DNA of 51,842 nt from positions 1-51,842 of the forward strand of contig JAFSLX010000055.1 of NCBI GenBank assembly GCA_017448185.1. Direction: 5' to 3'. Within the stretch, counting starts at the first letter, position 1. Every line of letters starts with the position of its first letter. The notes beneath the pieces are model-generated. The model did no database searches. It had not been told where the DNA came from and was given only the letters and a program-made list of their open reading frames with translations. Positions 29,686 to 38,739 of the stretch are shown here, one piece after another. Source of the DNA: Bacteroidales bacterium (GTDB taxonomy: Bacteria; Bacteroidota; Bacteroidia; Bacteroidales; P3). The position numbers and the translations under genes were made by a program.

Positions 29686-32376
29686 TTAGTGGGCTTCGAG
29701 CCAGTTTTCGCCTACGCCCATGCCGACATCAATCTCGATGCCCTCGAGCGGCAAGGCGGTCTTCATGGCCTGCTCGACGATGCGGCGTACCTGCTCCTCT
29801 TCGGGACGGTAGAGGTCGAACACCAATTCGTCGTGCACCTGCAGTATCATCTTGGTGCGGAGATTGTTGCAGCGCAACTGACTGTGGATTTGCACCATGG
29901 CCAACTTGATCATATCGGCCGAAGTGCCTTGGATGGGCATGTTGACGGCGTTGCGCTCGGCAAACGACCGGGCCGCAGCGTTGCGGCTGTTGATGTCGGG
30001 CAGGTAGCGGCGACGGCCAAGAAGGGTCTGAGCGTAGCCGTGCTGACGTGCAAACTCGACGCTCGAGTCGATAAAGCGGCGAATGTCAGGATATTGGGCA
30101 AAGTATTCATCAATCAGCGCCGCAGCCTCCTTGCGGGCAATACCGAGTTGTTCGCTGAGGCCGAAGGCGGAGATACCATAGACGATGCCGAAGTTGACGC
30201 TCTTGGCGTTACGGCGTTCATCCTTCGACACTTCGTCGATGCTTTTCTTATAAATCTTAGCGGCAGTGGCGGCGTGGATGTCGTAGCCGTTGGCGAAGGC
30301 TTCGAGCATGTGGCGGTCGTGGGCCAGCGAGGCAATGATGCGGAGCTCAATCTGCGAATAGTCGGCGGCCAGCAGCAGGTGCTCGTCGTCGCGGGGCACG
30401 AAAGCGCGGCGTATCTCGCGGCCGCGTTCGGTGCGGATGGGTATGTTCTGCAGGTTGGGGTTGGACGACGAAAGACGGCCCGTAGCCGTAACGGTCTGGT
30501 TGTAAACTGTGTGCAGACGGTGGGTTGTGGGGTTGATGAGCTTGGGGAACGAGTCGAGGTAGGTGCCCATGAGCTTGGTGATGGAGCGGTAGTCGAGGAT
30601 GTTGGTGATGAGCGAAGCGTGTGGGGCGGAGAGCTTGGGACTCTGGGCCAGCTTGACGAGCACGTCCTCAGCGGTGGAGTACTGCTTGGTGGCGGTGCGC
30701 GGAGGCTTGTCGGTGACCTTCAGCTTCTCGTACAGCACCTCGCCCAACTGTTTTGGCGAGGCGATGTTGAATCGTTCACCGGCCAGTTCGAAAATCTTCT
30801 CCTCGATGGCAGTACGCTGTTCACCAAGCTGTTGCGAGTATTGTTTGAGGGCATCGACATCGATGCGGACCCCCTCGCGTTCCATATCCATCAGGACCTC
30901 GACCAACGGCAGTTCGACCTTGTGGTACAGCTCCTCGAGCTGCGCGTCGTGCAACGAAGCCACCAGCAGAGGGTAAAGCTGCCACAAGGCGGCGGCACAA
31001 GCCGGCGCATCCTGCGGCTCGTAGCCGATGATGGCCGAGCAAATGAAGTCCATGGTGTGACGCACTTCGGCATCAATCAGGTAGTGAGCCAGTTGCACAT
31101 CGAAGAAGGTATCAGTGGGCAGAGCGTTGTGGTGAGCCGGAAGCAGTTCGGCGAGAATATATTCTATGTTTTTGAGGTCGAAGCATATCTTGAGCGTCGA
31201 AGCATCTTCCATCAGTTGAGTGAATAGCTCGACATCGAGTTCGGAGACGAGAGAGAGCCAGACCGAGTCGGCATCGGTCGAGAGCACCATGCGCGGCCCG
31301 TCGACCCAAAGGGCAATATCTTTGCCCTGCAGCTGACGCAACACCTCGGCCGTGAGCGGCTTGTGTTCCACCTGTGGAGCCTCGGTGGCTGGTGCCGAGA
31401 GGTCGAACAAGGTGGGAGCGCTCGGCGTGCTTTGAACAGTCGGAGCTTTGGGGGTACCCTGATTGCCCCAGGCGACTGCTTGGGAAGGGTCCTTGAGCGA
31501 GAGGTCGGTGAAGACTTTTTTGGCAAACTGGCGGAACTCGAGGTAGTCGGTCACCTCCTTGAGCTGCTGATAGTCGGGCTGCTCGAGGCGCAGCTGCTGT
31601 TCGTCGAAGGGTATGGGCGCATCGAGCATGATGGTGGCCAGTTTCTTCGAGAAAAGAGCCTGCTCGGCATACTGCTGCACCAAGCCGCGTATCTTGGGAT
31701 TGTTGATTTCCTCGGCATTCTCGACCATGCGCTCGATGCTGCCGAACTGGGCAATGAGCTTCTTGGCGGTCTTCTCGCCCACTCCGGGAATACCGGGTAT
31801 GTTGTCGGACGTGTCGCCCCAAAGGCCGAGCAGATCGATTACCTGACGACAGTCGGAAACATCGAATTTCTCCTTCACCTCGGCGATGCCCATCAGCGAA
31901 TCGGGCTTGCCCATGCGGCCAAAGCGGTACATGTGCACATGCTCAGTGACCAGCTGGGCGAAGTCCTTGTCAGGCGTTACCATCAGCACCTCGTCGAACC
32001 CCTCACGTTCGGCGGCATGCGAGAGGGTGCCAATCACGTCGTCGGCCTCGTAGCCTTCGCAGGTGAGGATGGGAATGCGGAAGGCCTCGATAATGCGGCG
32101 CACCCACGGAAGACCAAGCTGGATTTCCTCAGGCATGGCATCGCGGTTGGCCTTGTATTCGGCATACATCTCGTGGCGGAAGGTGGGTTTCGGCAGGTCG
32201 AAAGCCACGCCCACATGGGTGGGCTTCTGCGACCGCAGCAGGTCGTAGAGCGTGGTGGTGAACCCCAGCACCGCCGAGGTGTTCAATCCCTTGGAGTTGA
32301 CACGTGGATTGCGGTTGAGGGCATAATAGGCGCGGTAAACCGCAGCCATTCCGTCGATTAAGAGGAGTTTTTTCAC
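29686..32376 (-). CDS. polA: DNA polymerase I, proofreading domain apparently degenerate
   Basis: This repair and Okazaki-fragment polymerase has 896 aa. Residues 1-290 are the 5'-nuclease domain (LLIDGMAAVYRAYYAL, AFDLPKPTFRHE, GVGEKTAKKLI). The polymerase domain has motif A DYSQIELR, motif B KSVNFGIVYGISAFG and motif C QVHDELVFD. The middle 3'-5' exonuclease fold is present but its metal ligands are not: where DTE is expected the sequence reads IALWVDGPR, the second motif reads DLKNIEYIL, and no YxxxD is visible before the palm. Proofreading is probably lost. The start is GTG at 32376, overlapping the pdxA stop codon by one base. It is the last gene of the long operon. Confidence 0.93.
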   Translation of the reverse strand: MKKLLLIDGMAAVYRAYYALNRNPRVNSKGLNTSAVLGFTTTLYDLLRSQKPTHVGVAFDLPKPTFRHEMYAEYKANRDAMPEEIQLGLPWVRRIIEAFRIPILTCEGYEADDVIGTLSHAAEREGFDEVLMVTPDKDFAQLVTEHVHMYRFGRMGKPDSLMGIAEVKEKFDVSDCRQVIDLLGLWGDTSDNIPGIPGVGEKTAKKLIAQFGSIERMVENAEEINNPKIRGLVQQYAEQALFSKKLATIMLDAPIPFDEQQLRLEQPDYQQLKEVTDYLEFRQFAKKVFTDLSLKDPSQAVAWGNQGTPKAPTVQSTPSAPTLFDLSAPATEAPQVEHKPLTAEVLRQLQGKDIALWVDGPRMVLSTDADSVWLSLVSELDVELFTQLMEDASTLKICFDLKNIEYILAELLPAHHNALPTDTFFDVQLAHYLIDAEVRHTMDFICSAIIGYEPQDAPACAAALWQLYPLLVASLHDAQLEELYHKVELPLVEVLMDMEREGVRIDVDALKQYSQQLGEQRTAIEEKIFELAGERFNIASPKQLGEVLYEKLKVTDKPPRTATKQYSTAEDVLVKLAQSPKLSAPHASLITNILDYRSITKLMGTYLDSFPKLINPTTHRLHTVYNQTVTATGRLSSSNPNLQNIPIRTERGREIRRAFVPRDDEHLLLAADYSQIELRIIASLAHDRHMLEAFANGYDIHAATAAKIYKKSIDEVSKDERRNAKSVNFGIVYGISAFGLSEQLGIARKEAAALIDEYFAQYPDIRRFIDSSVEFARQHGYAQTLLGRRRYLPDINSRNAAARSFAERNAVNMPIQGTSADMIKLAMVQIHSQLRCNNLRTKMILQVHDELVFDLYRPEEEQVRRIVEQAMKTALPLEGIEIDVGMGVGENWLEAH

Positions 32377-33419
32377 TATTTCAAAGGATTGGCGGTCAGT
32401 TCGTCGTATTCCTGACGGTTACGCAGAATCTTGCAGGCCAGATAGACAGCCGATCGGAACGACTGTTCGCTGGCCTTGTCCTTGCCGGCTATGTCGTAAC
32501 CGGTGCCGTGGGCAGGACTGGTTCGTACATAGGGCAGACCGGCGGTGTAGTTGACACCTTCGGTGAACGACATGAGTTTGAACGGGATAAGACCCTGGTC
32601 GTGGTAGAGGGCCAGCACACCGTCGAACTTGTTAAACTCGCTGCTGCCGAAGAAACCGTCCGACGGGAAGGGGCCATAGGCCAGCACACCCTTGTTTTGC
32701 ACCTCGTCGATGACAGGTTTGATGACCTTCATGTCGAAATCGCCAATCACACCGTTATCGCCGGCATGGGGGTCGAGGGCCAAAACGGCAATCTTGGGCA
32801 TGGTGATGCCAAAGTCGCGCTTCAAACTCTCGTTCATAAGCATCATCTTATCATAGAGCAGGTTATGGGTCAGTGCATTGGGCACATCCTTCAACGCCAA
32901 ATGATTGGTAACAATACCGATGCGGATACGATCGCACACCATGAACATCAGGCTTGAGCAGTCGAATTGATGCGAGAGATACTCGGTATGGCCCGGGAAA
33001 TCGAAATCGGGAGCCTGAATGTTGCGTTTGTTGATGGGTGCAGTAACCAATACGTCGACCGATCCGGCCTTCAAGTCGGCACAGGCTCGGTTGAGGCTTT
33101 CGCGCGAGAGGCGACCGGCAATCTCGGTGCTTTTGCCAAGGTCGATTTTCACCTCGTCGGGAGTGAGGTTGATGACGTTGAACTTATTGTCCTGCGCCTC
33201 GAGTGCATCGTGGATGCCAGTGAAGGTCATTTCCTGCGGCATCGAGACCAAGAGTTTCTTGTGGTACGAAGCCACCTTGGTCGAACCGTATAGCACCGGA
33301 GTACAGATATCGTACATGCGCGAATCACCGAAGGTCTTCAATATCACCTCGTAACCAACGCCATTAATATCGCCATGCGTGATGGCTACTTTTATCTTTT
33401 TTTCCTGTTTGTTTTCCAT
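32376..33419 (-). CDS. pdxA: 4-hydroxythreonine-4-phosphate dehydrogenase
   Basis: PdxA oxidises 4-phosphohydroxy-L-threonine in the DXP-independent branch of pyridoxal 5'-phosphate synthesis and is a metal-dependent NAD(P) enzyme. The 347 aa sequence has the usual blocks: THGDINGVGYEVILKTF near the N terminus, VTAPINKRN, the metal ligand His in FPGHTEYL, LDPHAGDNG and YHDQGLIPFK, and the C-terminal RTSPAHGTGYDIAG. PepA lies 40 nt upstream and polA overlaps its end by one base, so the gene is inside the minus-strand operon. No pdxJ is seen in the window. Confidence 0.95.
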   Translation of the reverse strand: MENKQEKKIKVAITHGDINGVGYEVILKTFGDSRMYDICTPVLYGSTKVASYHKKLLVSMPQEMTFTGIHDALEAQDNKFNVINLTPDEVKIDLGKSTEIAGRLSRESLNRACADLKAGSVDVLVTAPINKRNIQAPDFDFPGHTEYLSHQFDCSSLMFMVCDRIRIGIVTNHLALKDVPNALTHNLLYDKMMLMNESLKRDFGITMPKIAVLALDPHAGDNGVIGDFDMKVIKPVIDEVQNKGVLAYGPFPSDGFFGSSEFNKFDGVLALYHDQGLIPFKLMSFTEGVNYTAGLPYVRTSPAHGTGYDIAGKDKASEQSFRSAVYLACKILRNRQEYDELTANPLK

Positions 33420-33459
33420 AAAACATGAATGTTTAGACGATTAAATAATATAATGTATA

Positions 33460-34917
33460 TTAAATGTTTCCGTTCACAACGTCCTGCATCTGCAAGAAAG
33501 CATATAACAAGCGGATACCATAGCCCGAGGCCCCGATGCGGTAGTAGTGCTGCGGCTTGGTGAAATAGGCCACACCGGCAATGTCGAGGTGAATGTAGGG
33601 AACATCCTGGGCAAAATGGGCGAGGAACTTGCCGGCGGTAATGGTGCCTGCCTGGGGCGTATTGCCACAGTTGCGCAGGTCTGCAATCTCTGACTTAATC
33701 AATTCATCGTACTCCTTCCACATCGGGAATTCGGCCAGACGCTCGTACACCTGCTTACCTACCAGCTGCATGAGCATCATCGGGTTGAAAGCATTCTGCT
33801 GCATGGCAGCAATGCCAAAAGTGGAGATGGCCCGCACAGCGGCACCGGTCAACGTAGCGGCATCGACAATCAGGCTGGGGTTATAGTTTTTGACAGCATA
33901 GGCGATGGCATCGGCCAAAATCAAACGGCCTTCGGCATCGGTATTGACCACCTCGACAGTGGTGCCATCATACATGGTCAGTATATCGTCGGCGGCATAG
34001 GCATTGAATCCCGGACGGTTGTCGGTCATTGGAAGGAGCGCCACAAGGTGTACTGGCAGGGCATTATCGGCGGCGGCAAACAGCACCGAGGCCATAGTGG
34101 CGGCACCAGCCATGTCGGACTTCATCTCCTGCATGTAGTCTTCGGGCTTGATATTCAAGCCACCTGTATCGTACATGATACCCTTGCCCACCAAGGCAAT
34201 CGGTTGTCGATTGGTGGCACTTTTGGGCTTATATTCGAGCACCATGAAGCGAGGCTCATCCACGCTGCCACGGTTCACAGCCAACAGGCCTCCCATGCGC
34301 AGGCTCTCAATCTGACGCTTGTCCATCACGGTGCAGGTCACATCCGTGAGGTCGGCGGCGATGCTCTGCAACTCATCGGCGAAATCGGCAGCATTCAAGT
34401 CGGCCACCGGCAGATTGACCCATTCGCGGCACCAGAAAATACGATTCCACAAGCGCATAGAAGTCTCCAGTTCCTCGGGTTTCAAGAACAATGAATCAAT
34501 TGTAAGGTTCTCGAGGTGAGAACAATCCTTTGAGCGGTAACGGTCAAAGCTATAGTCGGCCAATGTCAAGCCTTCTACAAAAGCTGTCATCTCCTCGGGC
34601 AACACGCCAGCACCGGTAACAGCAGCCGAGTCTACCTCGTCGGCCTGCATACGTTCGAGCATCTTGGCGGCACCGCGACGCAGCATTTCCTGACATTCCG
34701 GGGCCTCCTGCTCACTGTCGAACGAAAGCAGGTAAAGCCTGTAGGGCAGACGGTCGAACACTACCTGAAAGTCTTTTTTATTATCACGTTTGGCTTTCAC
34801 TATTTCCAGTTCCTTGCGCGACAACGGCAAAAGGCGGTCGGCGACATCGTCACCATAAAGGAATATTACATTACCTTCGTAATTTTTAGCGTTTATTTTT
34901 TCAAGCTTATAATTCAT
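33460..34917 (-). CDS. Leucyl aminopeptidase (M17 family)
   Basis: This is a hexameric, two-metal aminopeptidase that removes N-terminal residues from peptides in the cytosol. The catalytic half has GKGIMYDTGGLNIKP with a Lys and an Asp ligand, KSDMAGAATM, and the signature NTDAEGRLILADAI. The N-terminal half is the poorly conserved M17 regulatory domain. The start at 34917 (MNYKLEKINAKNYEG) is chosen since the longer frame to 34947 would overlap the ABC transporter end; the resulting product has 485 aa. It directly follows the truncated ABC exporter gene, with a 16-nt gap. Confidence 0.92.
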   Translation of the reverse strand: MNYKLEKINAKNYEGNVIFLYGDDVADRLLPLSRKELEIVKAKRDNKKDFQVVFDRLPYRLYLLSFDSEQEAPECQEMLRRGAAKMLERMQADEVDSAAVTGAGVLPEEMTAFVEGLTLADYSFDRYRSKDCSHLENLTIDSLFLKPEELETSMRLWNRIFWCREWVNLPVADLNAADFADELQSIAADLTDVTCTVMDKRQIESLRMGGLLAVNRGSVDEPRFMVLEYKPKSATNRQPIALVGKGIMYDTGGLNIKPEDYMQEMKSDMAGAATMASVLFAAADNALPVHLVALLPMTDNRPGFNAYAADDILTMYDGTTVEVVNTDAEGRLILADAIAYAVKNYNPSLIVDAATLTGAAVRAISTFGIAAMQQNAFNPMMLMQLVGKQVYERLAEFPMWKEYDELIKSEIADLRNCGNTPQAGTITAGKFLAHFAQDVPYIHLDIAGVAYFTKPQHYYRIGASGYGIRLLYAFLQMQDVVNGNI

Positions 34918-34933
34918 AATATTATGGGTATTT

Positions 34934-36517
34934 TCATTTATGTGCAATCATCAATACTATGCGGTCCTGCTTTATCCGCTCTACAATCTGATAAAACCGT
35001 TCGCGGGTGTCCATGTCCATCCATGCAGTCGGCTCGTCGAACACCATGACCGGGGCATTCGTGGCCAATGCACGAGTAATGGCTACGCGTTGCCATTGCC
35101 CCATACTGAGTTCGGAGCCACCGTCGAACAAACGGCCAAGCTGTGAATTGTATCCTTTGGGTAGCTTATCGACAAATTCGAGCAATTCCTCGTTCTTATG
35201 CCCACAGGTTTCGTTAAGCGAGATGTTCTCGTCAACCGTCAAGCAATAGCGCCCAAAATCTTGGAACAACACACCAACCTTTTGTCGCCACTCGGCAGAA
35301 TTGAATTGCTTCAGGTTGATACCATTGACATAAATGCCGCCTTTCTGTGGTTCATACAAGCGCAGTAGCAGGTTGACCAAAGTCGACTTGCCGGCGCCGT
35401 TATGCCCCTGCAGCGTGGTGACATCGCCCCGACGGGCGGTCATACTGTAATGCGCCAGTACGTCGCGTTCCATACCTGGATAGCGGAACGTAATGTCACG
35501 AAACTCGATGATATCAATCTGCTGCGGCACTGCGACCGGATGTTCGGGTTCGACAATCTGAGGCTGTAAATCCAAATATTCAAACAGGTTGCTAATAAAT
35601 AGACGGTTATCGTATAGGTTGGCCACAGCTGCCACCAAAGTGGTCAAGTAGCCTTGCCCACGACGATAAGACTCGAACAACATGACAAAACTACCAATAC
35701 TGATAATGCCAATCATTGCACGATGGGCCAACAACCATACCACAGCCAACATAGCAGCCGCTTCGATAAATGCGCATACGACACCTATTGCCCCCAGACG
35801 GCGCGAAATGCTGATAATGCGCTTAGTCAGCGATGCACGGGCCTGCGTATAACGGTTGCGGAAGAACGGTGTAGCACGGTAGGTACGCAATTCCTTGGCA
35901 AATTCGCGACGAGTCAGCACGCCAGAAAGATAGGTGGTCAGTCGGAACAGCGGTGTATTGGTGCGACGGAAAGCATATATTGAGTGTGCCTTGTGTAATC
36001 TGACCATAAACGAGGGCAGCACCGCCAAGAACATCACCGGAATGACCCACCAAGTAACAGCAACCAAAATAACAGTGATACCGGCAATACTAATCAACGC
36101 ACCACAAACAGCCATAATATTGTCGTACACCTGCATCGGACGTGTGCCAGCCTCATGCTGGGCACGATGCAGGGTGTCATGGTAGTCGGGATTGTCATAG
36201 TAGGCCATATCGAGCCGTGCAGCCTGATTCTGTATCAACTCGTTGACATGGTCGGTCAGTCGCTGGCCCAATACATCGCTATTCACCCTGTCGAGAATAC
36301 CGATAATACGATTTAAGCAGTACACACCGCACATACCTGCCAACCATGGCATAAACGAGGTATCCCCCACCCCACCGACAGCATCAACCAGTCGTTTTAG
36401 GATATACAGCATAAGCAACGGTAGCAAGCTCTGCAGCAACACATAAACTGCACGCCTCCAAAACGCTCCAGGAGCGCAACGGCATACCATTTTCAATGCT
36501 TTCCACAGGTTCCTCAT
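34934..36517 (-). CDS. ABC exporter (permease-ATPase half transporter), C-terminally short
   Basis: This is a fused permease-ATPase of the exporter type, 527 aa. Residues 1-310 hold about six membrane helices. The ATPase has Walker A GHNGAGKS, a Q-loop in GVLFQDFGRY, signature ELSMGQWQR and Walker B VMVFDEPTAW. The sequence then stops right after the switch His in LMIAHK. The usual 50-60 residues that follow the H-loop (A.R...I.VL..G...E.G) are absent, and no frameshifted continuation is visible. ATPase function may be affected, although all six standard motifs are present. Its start overlaps the DUF721 stop (ATGA). The substrate is unknown. Confidence 0.85.
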   Translation of the reverse strand: MRNLWKALKMVCRCAPGAFWRRAVYVLLQSLLPLLMLYILKRLVDAVGGVGDTSFMPWLAGMCGVYCLNRIIGILDRVNSDVLGQRLTDHVNELIQNQAARLDMAYYDNPDYHDTLHRAQHEAGTRPMQVYDNIMAVCGALISIAGITVILVAVTWWVIPVMFLAVLPSFMVRLHKAHSIYAFRRTNTPLFRLTTYLSGVLTRREFAKELRTYRATPFFRNRYTQARASLTKRIISISRRLGAIGVVCAFIEAAAMLAVVWLLAHRAMIGIISIGSFVMLFESYRRGQGYLTTLVAAVANLYDNRLFISNLFEYLDLQPQIVEPEHPVAVPQQIDIIEFRDITFRYPGMERDVLAHYSMTARRGDVTTLQGHNGAGKSTLVNLLLRLYEPQKGGIYVNGINLKQFNSAEWRQKVGVLFQDFGRYCLTVDENISLNETCGHKNEELLEFVDKLPKGYNSQLGRLFDGGSELSMGQWQRVAITRALATNAPVMVFDEPTAWMDMDTRERFYQIVERIKQDRIVLMIAHK

Positions 36518-36798
36518 AACAATGTAACCCTCCTGACTATATTACCGCCCAACGATTCGTTCATCTTCTGCATCAGACTTTCGCGCCGCATCAACATCTC
36601 CTGTTTCAGCGCCGGTGACGATAGTTTTAATTTCAGTTCTCCTTCATGATACATCACCTTGGGGGTCAACTTGCTGATCAGCTCACCTGCCAACTGGCGG
36701 TAAACCCGTTCCACCTTTATTTCCGAGGCCACATCGGGCAAATCGAGACGTTGGAACGCACGATTCAAATAGTAGTCCAATGCCCTATCTTCCTGCAT
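36514..36798 (-). CDS. DUF721 (DciA-like) protein
   Basis: This 94 aa protein belongs to the DUF721/DciA group. DciA loads the replicative helicase DnaB in bacteria that lack DnaC, which fits a position beside recF and near dnaA. The body reads ALDYYLNRAFQRL, then the core LAGELISKLTPKVMYHEG and the strand GELKLKLSSPALKQEM, ending GNIVRRVTLL. The start at 36798 has a good AGGAGGGG site before it and overlaps the end of recF by 14 nt; the longer frame upstream is the recF antisense shadow. Whether it truly loads the helicase here is inferred from family membership. Confidence 0.8.
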   Translation of the reverse strand: MQEDRALDYYLNRAFQRLDLPDVASEIKVERVYRQLAGELISKLTPKVMYHEGELKLKLSSPALKQEMLMRRESLMQKMNESLGGNIVRRVTLL

Positions 36799-37879
36799 AC
36801 ACCCCTCCTTTCTCCACTTTGAAGATACGATGTTCCAGTTGCGGCATTTCGTCGAAAATGGCCTGCACACGTCCGGGTTGGGTGTCGGTTAGCAGCACCT
36901 GCCCAAAGCGGTCGCCCGCCACAAGAGCAATCAGGTGCTTCACCCGAAGCATATCCAGTTTGTCGAAAATATCATCGAGCAGCAGTATAGGCTTTTGTCC
37001 ACAATGATTCAGAATATATTGGAACTGCGCCAGTTTCAATGCCAGTGCGAAACTTTTCTGCTGACCTTGCGACCCGTATTTCTTTACCGACATTGCCCCG
37101 TCAAGCATAAAAAGGAAGTCATCCTTGTGTGGGCCTGCATTGGTAAACTGCGAATAACGGTCGTTCTGACGGCAGTCAATCAACTGCAGGTCGAGCGGCG
37201 ATTCAACATGACTATACACTATCGAGCCGGGCTCATCTGCACCGGCAATATAATGGTAGTATTCATCGAACAGCGGCTGGAAATCCTCAAGGAACCTGCG
37301 ACGGCACTCATAGATGGGTTCACCGTGGCGACATAGTTGCTCGTCCCACACGGCAATTATACTTTCGTCCCACAGGCGGTCTTCCCACATCTGTTTCAGC
37401 AGACGATTGCGCTGCTCAAGGGCCTTGGTGTATTGCAGCAGATGATCAAGATAAGCACGGTCAGTCTGCGAAATAACACCATCGACAAACTTGCGTCTAA
37501 TGTCGCTGCCGCCGGTAATCAACATTTGGTCTTGCGGCGACACCATCACCAACGGGATACGGCCAATATGCTCCGACAGGGTCTTGTACTGCTTCTTGTT
37601 CCACTTCATCTGCTTGCCCTGCCCTTGACGCACTATGCAACTGACCACCACATCACCATAGTGGCCATGCACAGCAAAAAAGTCCGCTCCCTGACGTATA
37701 TTCTGGCTATCGACCGGATTGAAATAACTCTTACAGAACGAAAGATAGTATACGGCATCAAGAAGGTTGGTCTTACCGGCACCGTTGTTGCCAACAAAAC
37801 AATTCACATTGCCACAAAGCTCGATATCGGCTTCGGTATAGTTCTTAAAATTGCCCAGTATCAGCCTATTCAACACCAT
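36785..37879 (-). CDS. recF: DNA replication and repair protein RecF
   Basis: This SMC-like ATPase helps load RecA at gaps, together with RecO and RecR. The 364 aa product has Walker A GNNGAGKTN at residues 30-38, the LDAVYYLSFCKSY stretch, the signature region GSQGQQKSFALALKLAQF and Walker B ILLLDDIFDKLD with its following D-loop. The start at 37879 (MVLNRLILGNFKNY) is the conserved N terminus; the longer frame would run into ispH. It lies 5 nt after ispH. Confidence 0.95.
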   Translation of the reverse strand: MVLNRLILGNFKNYTEADIELCGNVNCFVGNNGAGKTNLLDAVYYLSFCKSYFNPVDSQNIRQGADFFAVHGHYGDVVVSCIVRQGQGKQMKWNKKQYKTLSEHIGRIPLVMVSPQDQMLITGGSDIRRKFVDGVISQTDRAYLDHLLQYTKALEQRNRLLKQMWEDRLWDESIIAVWDEQLCRHGEPIYECRRRFLEDFQPLFDEYYHYIAGADEPGSIVYSHVESPLDLQLIDCRQNDRYSQFTNAGPHKDDFLFMLDGAMSVKKYGSQGQQKSFALALKLAQFQYILNHCGQKPILLLDDIFDKLDMLRVKHLIALVAGDRFGQVLLTDTQPGRVQAIFDEMPQLEHRIFKVEKGGVYAGR

Positions 37880-37884
37880 ATCAT

Positions 37885-38739
37885 TCACTTTTTCAACATT
37901 TCCCTTACCTCTTCCATCAGCCAGCGAGGAGTCGAAGTGGCGCCACTGATGCCAACACGCTGCGCACCGGCAATCCATTCGGGTTGCACCTCGGCGGCAC
38001 TGCCTATCAAGTAGGTCTTGGGTTGCACCTTACGGCAATATTCGTACAGGTAGTGGCCATTACTGCTGTGTGCACCGGCAACGAAAAGCAGCACATCGAC
38101 GCTCCGTGCGAACTCCTCCAATTCCTTGGCGCGGTTGGCCACCCGGTTGCAGATGGTGTCGAAAGCCACGAAATCGGCCTGTGGTTGCAGGCGGCCCTCG
38201 ATATTGGCAATCAACTGCCTGTAATCCTCACGGCTCTTGGTGGTCTGTGAATACAGGCGGACAGGACGGCTGAAATCAATACCATCCAACTCGTCGGGAC
38301 GGCTGACGATGAGAGCCGTATTGTCCGTCTGACCATTCAGGCCGGTTACTTCGGCGTGACCAGGCTTGCCAAATATCACAATCTGACCTCCCACAGCCTT
38401 CATCTCCTCATAGCCCTGACGTATGCGTTGCTGCAAAGCAAGTACAATGGGACAGGTGGCATCAATCAGCTCGATGCCGCGTTCGGTAGCAGTGCAGTAG
38501 GTTTCAGGTGGTTCGCCATGGGCACGGATAAGCACCTTGCAACCTTGCAGACGACGAAGCTCCTCATGGTCAATCACCGTTAAGCCCTTGGTCTCGAGAC
38601 GGTCGACCTCAGCGCTGTTATGAACAATGTCACCAAGGCAATAGAGACTACCTTCGCGCGCCAATGCATCCTCGGCGGCACCGATAGCCTTCACCACACC
38701 AAAGCAGAATCCTGCATGCTCGTCAATCTCGATATGCAT
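37885..38739 (-). CDS. ispH: 4-hydroxy-3-methylbut-2-enyl diphosphate reductase
   Basis: This is the last enzyme of the MEP isoprenoid pathway, converting HMBPP to IPP and DMAPP with a [4Fe-4S] cluster. The 284 aa sequence retains all three cluster Cys (12 in GFCFGV, 96 in ATCPIV, 197 in TICNR) and the substrate His at 40, 74 (RAHG) and 128, with Glu130 (GHAE) as proton donor. Its start codon overlaps the stop of the M23 peptidase gene (TGATG). No other MEP gene is in the window. Confidence 0.95.
   Translation of the reverse strand: MHIEIDEHAGFCFGVVKAIGAAEDALAREGSLYCLGDIVHNSAEVDRLETKGLTVIDHEELRRLQGCKVLIRAHGEPPETYCTATERGIELIDATCPIVLALQQRIRQGYEEMKAVGGQIVIFGKPGHAEVTGLNGQTDNTALIVSRPDELDGIDFSRPVRLYSQTTKSREDYRQLIANIEGRLQPQADFVAFDTICNRVANRAKELEEFARSVDVLLFVAGAHSSNGHYLYEYCRKVQPKTYLIGSAAEVQPEWIAGAQRVGISGATSTPRWLMEEVREMLKK

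Noticed and set aside
29680..31227. 515-codon plus-strand frame opposite polA
   Set aside because: It covers the polymerase domain of polA in antisense; no protein motif is present.
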